Below are positions 24,501 through 33,816 of a stretch of DNA of 64,000 nucleotides, one piece after another. Position numbers and translations under genes: made by a program. The notes under the pieces were generated by a model, which saw only the letters and a list, made by a program, of their open reading frames with translations, had not been told where the DNA came from and did no database searches. The DNA is taken from NCBI GenBank assembly GCA_964036045.1, contig OZ038388.1:30091759-30155758 (forward strand), written 5' to 3'. How positions within the stretch are numbered: position 1 is the stretch's first letter; every line of letters starts with the position of its first letter. This stretch comes from Eutreptiella sp. 'Long Island Sound 2002' (Eukaryota; Euglenozoa; Euglenophyceae; Eutreptiales; Eutreptiaceae).

Positions 24501-25701
24501 CCAAACGCGGGGCAAGCCTATTTCCAGGAGGAATATGGACAAAGGGCAGTGACTTGTGGAGTCGAACGCTTTGCTAAAATCCATGCTCACCCAGGCTCCC
24601 TCCTCCTGCCCTCTCCATACTGAGTGTACCGCCAGTGGGGGGGGGGGGGGCAAATCTCGAATTTCGTACACGGGGGTCATAACGAAATTTTTCAGCCCAC
24701 TCGAAAAAAGGGGTAGTTTGGGTACTTGTTGCACAGTTCAAAACTGGCCGCTGAAAAAAGGGATAGTTTTTACCATTGACCCAAATTTCACTTTTTCGTC
24801 TCATGCAACAGGCTCTAGTGTCCCAATTTCAGCACCCCCTGCCCCATGCTGGCATACTAGGAATTTTAAATTTTTAGTCTGATGCTTGCCACAGGTCCTA
24901 GTGTCCCAATTTCAGCACCCCCTGCCCCGTGCCCCGTGTAAAAGTAGAGTGCCAACACAAGGGCCATTGTTGGGAATGGCAATAGCGTGGCAACCAGAAG
25001 CAACAACAACGTACTCGAAGGCCATGAATTGTTTGCTACACAACCACTACATTAATGGGGACACTGGAACTTGTGGCAAGCATCAGACTAAAAATCAAAA
25101 ATTCGTGGTATACCAGCAAGGGCTGCAAGGTGCTGAAATTGGGACACTGGGACCTGTGGCAAGCATCAGACTAAAAATTAAAAATCCCTGGTACGCCAAC
25201 AAGGGGCAAGGGGTGCAAAATTTGGGACACTAGGACCAATAGTAAGCATTGGACTAAAAATTAAAGATTCGTGGGGTATAGGGTGCAGAAATTGGGGCAG
25301 TAGGAGCTGTGGGAGGCGGTTGTCAAACAAATGCGCGAAATGGGTGTCAACCAAAATTTTCAGCCCCCTCCGAAAAACGGGGTAGTTTGGCCAAACTATT
25401 CCCCCTGTCGAAAATTTGAGATTCGCCCCCCCCCCCCCCCTTGTACCGCTCTCAAATGGTCTACCATACATTGCTTCTTCATGAAACCTTTCTGCTCGCT
25501 GGGAACCATAAACAGCATGAGGTCTTCTAGACATATTTTCAAGACCCTTGTTAGCCATTTCATTTTACAATTCAGCAGAGTAATGCGACGCACACAATCT
25601 GAAGCGGGGATGCCGGCCTCTTTGGGGATGCAGCCCTGAAGGGCTAATTGTGCGATGTGGACTCCGCTAACGGACCGCGGCTCCTGCCCTCACAGCCGAC
25701 C

Positions 25702-25703
<2 letters not shown>
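21536..25703 (-). mobile_element. LINE B2: reverse transcriptase plus zf-RVT, interrupted by an hAT-like insertion
   Basis: The longest family B copy, about 3.35 kb without its insertion. Reading 5' to 3' on the minus strand: RT blocks RRITLLNCKMKW and EQKGFMKKQCMVDHLRAV (about 25600-25450), then after the insertion VSMDFSKAFDSTSH (motif A, about 24560-24600), GIKQGDTLSPTSF (motif B), YVDDTLIF (motif C, catalytic, about 24290-24310) and KYLGIWLGNATV (about 24080). Next comes the zf-RVT finger CTLCTHPEDHAHILKRC (about 23010-23060) and a degenerate LPYTLLSSAEVQRIFKR motif (about 21920). Several stops and frameshifts make it a pseudogene. The 5' end abuts a (GA)n(GT)n tract. Confidence 0.85.
24633..25441. 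mobile_element. hAT-like non-autonomous element inserted in the LINE B2 reverse transcriptase
   Basis: TGTACCGC is present on both sides (24625-24632 and 25442-25449), an 8-bp target duplication. The left end reads CAGT, 14 G, then CAAATCTCGAATTT. The right end, reverse-complemented, reads A, 15 G, then CGAATCTCAAATTT, so the ends are inverted repeats apart from the outermost 3-4 bases. Removing the insertion and one target copy rejoins conserved RT residues: HLRAV upstream and SVWRGQEEGAWVSMDF downstream. The interior repeats words such as CGAAAAAAGGGGTAGTTTGG and GTCCCAATTTCAGCACCCC and encodes no protein. Confidence 0.85.
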
Positions 25704-25766
<63 letters not shown>

Positions 25767-25777
25767 TGTGTGTGTGA
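25704..25777. repeat. (GA)n then (GT)n compound microsatellite
   Basis: About 60 bp of GA repeat followed by about 13 bp of GT. The GT part is joined to AGCTGTACTATTCATGAGG, related to the family A 3' end (ATCTGTACTTTTAGAGG). Confidence 0.9.
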
Positions 25778-26440
25778 GCTGTACTATTCATGAGGGCAAA
25801 GGATGATTAAAGTCTGGGTCGCTGTGCAACGGGTTAAGCGAGAGGGTTATGGGTCGGGGGCTAGTGCAGCCTTCCCCCCCCCTCCCACCCACCCCTGGTG
25901 TTGCGGTGCGACAGAAGGACCGGCACCCTGAGGTCAGGTATCTTCCTCCTCCGCCCGCCCATGGCCCTAGCCCCTTAGCGCCTTGAGCGCCCTGTGGACG
26001 CCGATTCCGCGCCCGACCTCTGCGAGGCCCCATCCCCCAAGACACGCGCATGCCTCCCATCCCGAATAGCGTGCATTGCCGCGCGCCCTTTGCCGCGGGC
26101 GCCAACCGAGAGTGTCCCTCATGGTGCTAGGCGCAGCAATGCCGCACCCTCCTTGCCCCCGGTACAACTTGCATGTGGGGGCCTTGTGCGCATCGCACAA
26201 GGTTTGCATGGGGCGCCGTTGCTCCACCATCTATAGCCCTGCCCGTTGCGCCGGCAGTGACACGGGTGGGGGGGGGTGTCCCGCTGACGGACTGTTGTGG
26301 CACATCGCCGGCCAGGTCCGGCTTGCTTGTGCCTGCGCCCGGCGCGGGCTCCTCCGTTGCTGCCTCCTGCCTCCTGAAGGGGCGGAGGAGGGCATGTGGC
26401 TTATATTGTCTTGCACGCTCTTGGGCCAGAGAAGGGCCCG

Positions 26441-26461
26441 TGGGTTAGGGTTAGGGGGTTA
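26441..26461. repeat. interstitial telomere-like GGGTTAGGGTTAGGG
   Basis: Two and a half TTAGGG-type repeats followed by GGTTAG. A shorter GGTTAGGGTTAG lies at 28749-28760. Both are inside the degenerate LINE D region, so this is not a chromosome end. Confidence 0.6.
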
Positions 26462-27020
26462 GCCTAAGCCCTCGCCTCCATGGCGACCTAGTGTGATAGA
26501 AGGACAGAGGTGATGTGTCTTCCCCTTGTGCCCTCCGATGGCCCCGGCGCGGGTCCCCCGTGCGCCTAGTGGACGCCAAATCGGCGTCCGGCCTCTGTGA
26601 AGCCATCTCCTCATCACCCCCCCCCACCACCAAGGGGGTGGGGGCCACATACTCCTCCCGTCCCAAACGGTGTGCGCTGCCGCGCACCCCCCACCTCTGG
26701 CGCCAATCGATGGTGTCCCTCGTGGTGCCGGGAGCAGCAGTGTCGCACCCCTTGTGCCCCCGGCACGCAGGGGCTCTGTGCGCATCGCACAGAGTCTGCA
26801 TGGGGTGCCGTTGCCCCACCCTCTTCGACCCCACCCGCTGTGCCCGGGGAAGGTCGTTGCGTGCGGCCTCTTGCACCTCGTTGTCAGCCGGCGCTAGCGC
26901 GCTCATGTCCGCGCCCGGCGCGGCCTCCTCCGCTACTGCTTCCCGCAAGGGCGGGGGAGAGGGTGAGGGAGCCGGTGGGGCAGAGTTAAGGGAGCCCCCT
27001 AGCACTCGCCGCGCTGCCAC
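26451..27020 (-). pseudogene. degenerate Cys/His module frame of element D
   Basis: A 189-codon frame, Pro/Ala/Arg-rich, with one recognisable family-A-like patch (LCDAHRAPACRGHKGCDTAAPGTTRDT). It has no zinc-finger spacing that I can assign with certainty. It probably remains open because of high GC. Confidence 0.4.
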
Positions 27021-27545
27021 TAGGTCCGCCTAAATGCAGCTGAAACGTGCCGCTAGTGTGGAGGGGGGGGGGGGGGCATGTCTATCCGCCCCAGCAACCC
27101 GGGGCTCCTCACAATGTGTTTGTTTTGGCTGACTCCAGTAGTTCAAAGAGTACTCAACACTGTTCTTGAATCATGGGCGACTCCATGTGCATGATACAGT
27201 GGATCCCCACAAAGTGGGGCACAAGGCAAAGACCCACGGCTCATACGCGTCGACTAGAGGGCTCTCCAGCACAGTAGGTAACCACCACACCATATGGCAA
27301 AAACCTGAAACGAGTAATCGATATAACAACCACATCATGACTGATATGTAGTACACAACGTACATTGTTGGGGACGTAGGGCGGCACCCAGGGCCGCTCA
27401 CAATGTATGCCCTATAGAGCTGGGGAATGAAGCGCCGGATACTCCGCTATCGTATACCCCCGGGACACAGGCATACGGTCATAGGCACCGTCACGTCCGA
27501 ACGTCACCTTGAGTTCGTCACCTACTCCAGTGACTATCAAATGAT

Positions 27546-28010
27546 TCATGGGCTGATGGGTTCGGAAGAAGAGCCCGAGACCTTTTGCCTTTTGCTGCCA
27601 CACCACTCTAATAGCACATCACTATCACTGTGACTATCACACAAACCCGACCCCCCTGACACATTTGAGTCCGAGTTGTAACAGTCTAGCATTTCCTGCA
27701 GGCCCAGGTCAGCCCAAACATTGGTAACTACTCTATATTCAATCATAGCACGCTTTGCTGCCTTCGCCCCACAGCCGGCATCCAGGTCCGCCTGCTCATT
27801 TCCGTGCACTCCCACATGGGATGGAACCCACTGCACTAAACCACTATCTCCTGGCACCACTGCCCCAATAACTATTACTACCCCCCCCCCCCCCCGCGAC
27901 CCCACCCACTTATGTTGTGACCGTTTCTCGCATTTACTAGTCAATCCTACAAAAACTAACTCCGCGTCCGTAACTAAATGCAAAAGCATGCCCATGCACT
28001 TGCTCCCCAA
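27546..28010 (-). pseudogene. RNase H (C-terminal half) retroelement remnant
   Basis: Around residue 60 the frame reads LVQWVPSHVGVHGNEQADLDAGCGAKAA, the typical end of an RNase H domain in LINEs: a His followed by GNEQAD, where the Asp is a metal ligand. The N-terminal half of the domain is missing. A poly-C run interrupts the upstream part. Confidence 0.7.
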
Positions 28011-29213
28011 CGCCCTAAGAGCTACTGTCTACAACTCTGGTTATGGACTGTTAGTTTGCGACAGGTAGGGGGGAGGACTCATTCTTGCTGTCACCGTCCC
28101 CAAACCAAACCCCATACCCTGCAAACTCGACCCCCCCCCATGTCTGTCCCTAGAGCCGGGGGCTAGACACGGCCCGTAGCAAAGTGCGCGCACTCGCACT
28201 CTGTTGCCGCTTGGCGCGCTCCGGCGTTGGCGACTGCTCACGCACCCGCTTGCCTGGCAACCCCGGTTGCTGGTGACAGGGCCGCACTTTGGGCGGCTCG
28301 TCGGCCGTGCCGCCGCCGTCCAGCGGTCACGCTCAAGTGAGCACATGTGGCTGCCGCTGCGGCGGGTGCTGCACCACGATCCGTGGTTGGACCTCCTTGC
28401 GGGCCGGTGCTGCTCCCACTGGTGCCTCCAGTGGCTAGACATCCCCCCTCGGCGGGGGCAGCTGTAGCCACGCCCGTAAGGCGCGCGCCGATGGCCGCGC
28501 TTGTGTTGTGTTCATGCGGTGCCCTTCATGGGCCCGCTGGCAACAATGCTCCACGCCCTGCTTTCTGCAAGCTAGGCACGGTGGTGCTCGGTGCCGGGCA
28601 TAGAGCACCGCACCTAGCAACACACGGGCTCCGCCCCCGGGGGGAGCCCCCCCGTTGTGGTGCTCTCTTGCTACCTACCCGCGGGGCAACCACTTGTAGG
28701 GGGGCAGCGGTGCCATGCCCGGGGCGGCCTGCGGGAAGTAGTCCAACGTGGTTAGGGTTAGTAACGTGGTCCCGCTGGCCCCTTTGCAGGCGCGCTAGGC
28801 ACTGGGTCCAAAGCGACTAGGAGTGTTCCACCAGCTTACTCATCTGGAAGAGCACAGCCATCGGGCGCGTGAAGCACGGTCGCTCTGTGCACCCCACTCT
28901 GCCCACGCTGGCGATGCCGTCCGCATGGCGGGCGTGCCTCCAGGCTATGAGTCTCCTGCGGGCGGCCCTGGTTGCCCCGTCGGAGCAGTTCCAGGCCTGC
29001 CGGCTGATGTACTGCCTCTATGCCATGTATCTGGTGGTGCTTTTGGTGTGTATGGAGGTGGAAATCGCGCCACGTCGGGACGCGGGCGCAGGCCCCTCAG
29101 TCTTTGCGGCAGTGTGTAGACGTCCGCCAGAGGCGCGCCGGGGCTATCCGTGGTGGCAGCTCGGAGACGGCCGCTGCCTAGGGCACCGCCGGCGCCGCTA
29201 CTTGTGCCCTGAG

Positions 29214-29709
29214 CAGGGTTTTGCTTAACCACGGGGGGGGGGGGGTAATTCAGGGACCCACCCACCCAGAATTTTGGCATACCCACAGACTGACAAATGC
29301 CCCCCCCCCCCCCGGGGGGGGGGGGGGGTCTGACACCCACCCAACCACCCACCCACCCACGTACCCAACTGAGACATGCAATACAGAAGACCAAGTTTTT
29401 CACAGAGTGTTGCCCCCTTCGCATTTGACACAAATGACAATGCATCCTAGCCCCTTTATGGGCGTGGGGCATGCACACGCGATATGCAATGCCATGTAAA
29501 CACACCATAAATAAACATGTTACATGGAACCTGCAACAGAAGAAAGAAAGAAGTGGCACTGGCTCGATAGACCCAAGGGCCCCCACAAAGTCCCACCCCA
29601 TCCCGGGGGGGGGGGGGGGTTGGACGCCCACCCAGCCTGAAATTCTGCCAGACCCACCCATCCCCCCCCCCCCCCCCGTGGGGTAGGACGGACATTAAGC
29701 AAAAGCCTG
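29214..29709. mobile_element. hAT-like MITE, 496 bp
   Basis: Target duplication GCCCTGAG at 29206-29213 and 29710-29717. The left end is CAGGGTTTTGCTTAA and the right end in reverse complement is CAGGCTTTTGCTTAA, 14 of 15 identical. The interior starts and ends with G/C homopolymers (CCAC then G13 near 29231, C16 then GTGG near 29672). It has internal inverted G/C tracts (29301-29330) and CCCACCCACC-type repeats, with no transposase. It is a clear non-autonomous hAT-type insertion into the D remnant. Confidence 0.9.
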
Positions 29710-29894
29710 GCCCTGAGTCAAGACGCCGCCGGGATTGCCGTGGGAGCCGTGGGAGCGACTCTTCACACCCATAGATGATGGCGTTAGCCCACCCCCACTC
29801 TGTCCCGCCTACCACAAAAAGTGATTCTTAGGGCTACAATAAGCTTGTGGTTGTGTCAGCATGTTCCAGAACTCATACCCGTTCCCGGGAGGAT

Positions 29895-29905
29895 GCACAC
29901 ACACA

Positions 29906-29938
<33 letters not shown>
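29895..29938. repeat. (CA)n microsatellite
   Basis: About 44 bp of CA with one GA interruption on the plus strand, the reverse orientation of the LINE-linked GT tracts. No LINE 3' end is recognised beside it. Confidence 0.9.
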
Positions 29939-29940
<2 letters not shown>

Positions 29941-32304
29941 CTAATGAAATCAGAAGGCTCATCTCTTAAGATGATGTCTTGCCCTGGGGCTCATTTGAGG
30001 CTACTATCTTCCGACAATTCTTCTTAACTGCAAAATTACCTTATCTTGGGATACTAAGAAATGTCATAAGGTTGTTGCACTATTCGGTCCCACAATGGTC
30101 CTACTTCAAGGTTGGTGCAGCCTACAAAGCCTGCGGATATTGTCGTCACACGTTGGAGGGGGCAATGCCCCCCTCATTCGGCCTTGGCTCGAAATTGGAA
30201 AAGTGCGAAATTGAGTTTATTCATATGACAACCGTGTAGGATCATGACAACACTTATAAAGCCTAGAAGCCCTCTGAAACAAAATGTGATGGTAAACAGG
30301 AAGTGGTGGCAAAGGCAAACTGCAGTCTGATCGGTACGAACCGCAACATACCCCAGTAATCAGGGACATTCAACACACTGTGCTGGGTACGTGGCATTCA
30401 AACATGGTTCAACTACCCCCCCCTCCCCCTTCACAAGCATGGGCAAAATCTGAAAGATTCTCGCAACAGGGGAACCATAACACAATGTGCCGGTAAAATT
30501 CAGCATATCCTTGATGTCCTCACTGCTCAGTTCACTGGTGGGCCGCATGTCCATAATAACCATGCCAGCAATAGCCACATTAGCCATGGCTGAAAAACAC
30601 ATCAAAACAACCAGCATGTGGTTGCAGGGCCAAGCAAATGCTGCTATGAACACAAGGAATTGTTACAGGCATGACCCAGCCCCTCTTGCCCTCTACAATT
30701 GGCACACAACCACATACAAAAACCGGGGTTGGAAAAGACCAGGAAAACGATTGTCCACCGGGCTGCCTGACAAGGCTGTGCAACCGCGCAGGAGGGGGGG
30801 ATCGTTCTGATGCCAGGTCCAATAATGCCATGGTGCACGCACTTGAGCAAAATTGCGCTCATTTATTCGACTCGTGAAGAAAAGGCAGATGTGAGCCTGG
30901 TAACTCAGCCGCTCTGGCAGGCAAGGCCCAGGTTGAGGAAAAGATCCCGTGCTTGGACAAAGCTGTGCTTGTGCAGGTCCAGCAGGCGTTTCGCTGTGAC
31001 CGGCTTTGGCCCAAGGCCTCGTTGATTACAGGCTGACTGGGACGAGATCCCAGCCATGCATACAGATGTGCACATGTGGTCACACTAGGCAGCAGTGCCC
31101 AGGAAGAATGGCATGGAACATAAAATATGCAGAAATACACCTGTCAACATTTAGGTGATAACACCCCTTGGAAAGCAATCAGGGAAGAACCCGCAACATG
31201 TACCAACAATATTGTCTCAGATACCCCAGATTTCATCTTGTGTGCCTCAAATCATCGTATGTGCATCAACATCCTACAAATGTCAAACTGTGGTTTATGT
31301 GCACCAAAGACTACCACTATCTTGCACTCTTGCCACTACATTGTCACAATGAACTTCACACAATGATATTGTGAGCATCCCCTATGTGTTTGACTGCTGC
31401 GTATCGCCTTGGGTACCTTGTGGTGATAAATAATGATGAATGGGAACATTTGCAAGCTATTTCCACACCACCAACACCCTTCAATGCCCTGTCTGGGGAG
31501 GGTAGGCTTGTGAGACACTGTCTCAAGCGAAGGTGTTCCCCAACATGCCAAGGGATCTATCTACAATCTTGCCTGTCGACCTCTAGCTTCAGGTTGACCA
31601 AAAGAAATCATCTGTCATTCTGGATATTGTTCAGGCCCAGAACAACAGTTGTGGCACTCCTTCGGCCATTCCAAAAATATACACACACCGGAATTTGTAC
31701 TGAAATCACTGTTAACAGAAACAGTTGCTGAGCGATCAGACGCCCTCAGAGAAATCATGGGGCTGAGATCGCACTGGTCCAAAAAAAGAATCAGTGCCCT
31801 GTTGGGGCTGTTGATGAATGTGTGATAATCTAATAATACAGCCCCACAGGGGGGGCACAGTGGGTACATCATGTGAAATCTGCTCTGGTGAAAAAGGGTG
31901 AAGGATGCAAAAAATGTGAAGCGGAGGGGTCCCCAACGACACAGTGTCGGTGGACGCTGCCCCACATTAGGCACTGGTGCATCCCATTTGGCACCGCTCA
32001 GTCAGGCACTGCCCCATGGCATTGGGCACTGGCCCAACACTATGTAACCCCCCCCCCTACTGTCTGTTGGCCGGAGGCGCCCACGTGAAGGGGGGGGGGG
32101 GTAATTAAGACGAGCTCAGCGATGGTGTACGTGGAACCTGTGGTAGACGAACCTTATTGAACACAGCCAGCTACCAAGAGCTACTAGCTACCAAGAGCTA
32201 CTGGATTGCAACCACTCAAAACCACATAACTTCAAGAAGGAGCGCAAATGAAAGATGATGCAACTTGGTGCGAGAAACGCACCGCACTATCCGAGCGAGA
32301 ACCT

Positions 32305-32636
32305 ACAGGGGGGGGGGGGGGATAAGTTTGCCAGGGGACAATTTCGACGGGGATGATTTCGGAAGGGGAAAATTTTGTGACCTCCAGGAATCCTGAAGCT
32401 TCCTGCTGGGCTCTGGATGGAAACAAACACATCTTTGTCCCTTCCTCTGCCTGGTACACCGCTGCATGTGTCGGGATTCGCAGTACTCACATGCATCTGA
32501 ATTCACAGCGAAGTTGTTGGTCACACGCCGCAAAAATTTCGCCGGGGGGAAATTCTCGCCACTTTTCTTAACGGCGAAATTTCCCCCGCGAAATTCTCCC
32601 CTCCCGAAATCCCCCTCCCGCCCCCCCCCCCCCCCC
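32305..32636. repeat. inverted-repeat element bounded by poly-G and poly-C
   Basis: Starts with about 12 G after TACA and ends with about 17 C. Both arms contain iterated GGGGNNATTTCG words: GGGGACAATTTCGACGGGGA on the left, and the complementary CGAAATTCTCCCC and CGAAATTTCCCC on the right. The same word set occurs in a shorter patch at 7356-7470. No target duplication could be read. Probably a MITE-like foldback. Confidence 0.5.
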
Positions 32637-33246
32637 TTGCACTGCATTTATGTTTCGGAGCTTTGTCTGCATACAGCACGGCATCAAGAAAGTTTTACGG
32701 GTGACCAAGCCGACCAGCCGGCTCCCTTGGGGGGGGGGGGGGGGCTGATTGGGGGGGGGGGGGGGTCCGGGAGTCCCCCGGCCCAGACTGAGACGCACTT
32801 GCGCGTGCATGCCTCCCAGTGGGCAGGAAGAGGGGGGGGGGGTTGGTGTTTGGTGCAGAGCTGTGTCCGTGCCCTCCGACCCCTCACCCCACAGCACCAC
32901 GGGCCCTGTCCCTTTGGTGGCCCTGAGGCGGCGGTCCCCTGAAGAGGGCACTCGGGTGGGGGTCGGGGTGTGTCGCTGTATCGCAGCGTTGCCCCGGTGC
33001 TGGGCCCGGGGGTGGGAATTGGGTGGACCTGAGGGGCTGGGGTGGCTGCCTCGGCTCTCCTTCTCCGGCCACCCCCTTCCCACATGCCCCGGGGGGGGGG
33101 GGTCAATTTCACAAGCATCGAGGAAGAGGGGGAGGTGGTTGTGGGATGGGGCCGTGCGGGGCCAATAGGGCCTCGACCCCCGGGGCACCGACCCACCAGG
33201 CACGACGTACTTGAGGGAAGGCTGACAGGCACGAGTAGGGTCACAG

Positions 33247-33816
33247 TCAGTCTCTGGACTCCGGATCGTACGTCGGCACCGGCTGGTAACTGCCCCTTGC
33301 AGCCGGGTAATTGCTGTTCGTTGACGGGGTATTCGCAGGGGTATTGGCGGGTGCAACGTCGTGCGCACGCTCCATTTCGACGTTTTTGCCTGCGGTATGG
33401 CTGGTGGGGGACGACGATGGGGAATCCATTTCGACATCGCTGTCCTTTTTCTGCAGCTTCTCGCCCTTGCGCTTCTTGGCGCAGTACCAGAGCAGCAGGG
33501 GGCATATGCACAGCGGGAGGACCAGCAACGCCATCAGGCCCCACAAGGCCTCGTTGCTGTCGTCGTCCGAGGGGGCCGTGGACGGGGAGGGGGAGGCGCC
33601 CACGCGGTGCGCCGAGGCTACGGAGGTGTGCGGCAGGACCACCACGAAGTCGCTGCCGCTGAGGGTGACGCTGCCGCCCTCCGTTGTGATGTCGGTGCCG
33701 GTGGTGGAGCTGCTGTTGTACGTGTACACGGTCATTGTGGTGGCCCCATCGCTGGGGATGGTGAGCGTGACTTGGGAACTGCTGATGCTGTTTCCACTGC
33801 TGTCCAGCCGCATGAC
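33247..33816 (-). CDS. exon 4 of the YHYH membrane-protein gene (membrane anchor)
   Basis: 570 bp including the TGA stop. The acceptor CTCTTGCAG/GTCATG continues TIIQ as VMRLDSSGNS. Encodes a beta-rich Thr/Ser region, the helix LWGLMALLVLPLCICPLLLWYC, basic KKRKGEKLQKK just inside the membrane and a Ser/Asn/Pro tail ending DPESRD. Confidence 0.85.
   Translation of the reverse strand, partial: VMRLDSSGNSISSSQVTLTIPSDGATTMTVYTYNSSSTTGTDITTEGGSVTLSGSDFVVVLPHTSVASAHRVGASPSPSTAPSDDDSNEALWGLMALLVLPLCICPLLLWYCAKKRKGEKLQKKDSDVEMDSPSSSPTSHTAGKNVEMERAHDVAPANTPANTPSTNSNYPAARGSYQPVPTYDPESRD

Larger units (their letters stand above)
25778..29205 (-). mobile_element. diverged family-A-like LINE remnant(s) D
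   Basis: The 3' end and GT tail resemble family A. Minus-strand frames contain relics of the family A Cys/His module: CLACRKQGVEHCCQRAHEGH near 28560, LCDAHRAPACRGHKGCDTAA near 26780, and a RRVRHCCA-HHEGH version near 26130. The last two lie in adjacent segments of about 650 bp that look duplicated. An RNase H relic (27546-28010) sits between them and may belong to a different element. Poly-G tracts occur at 27060 and 27880. Two interstitial GGGTTAGGGTTAG-like patches lie at 26441-26461 and 28748-28762. Heavily degenerate. Confidence 0.55.
29715..33246. other. unassigned region with dispersed-repeat patches
   Basis: (CA)n at 29895-29938 lies in the opposite orientation to the LINE tails. A minus-strand frame at 30360-30653 is not recognised. 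The segment 30565-30980 resembles 58385-58630 (shared TGGCTGAAAANCACATCAAAACAA and CGTGCTTGGACA...TGCTTGTGC words), so it is a dispersed repeat. A G-run/C-run bounded inverted element lies at 32305-32636. Several G or C runs of 10 or more occur at 32088, 32729, 32750, 32833 and 33099. No gene was found. Confidence 0.5.

Noticed and set aside
28945-29661. 238-codon minus-strand frame rich in Pro and Gly
   Set aside because: It spans the 29214-29709 MITE and its G/C homopolymers, so it is a fortuitous fusion.
29214-29709. Family A or D LINE coding continuing through this segment
   Set aside because: The segment is a bounded insertion with target duplication, so apparent coding inside it is not part of the LINE.
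32568-33437. Long overlapping frames of 289 and 530 codons (32568-34276)
   Set aside because: They are antisense or out of frame to exon 4 of the YHYH gene and contain poly-G-encoded Pro/Gly runs. Exon 4 explains the region better.
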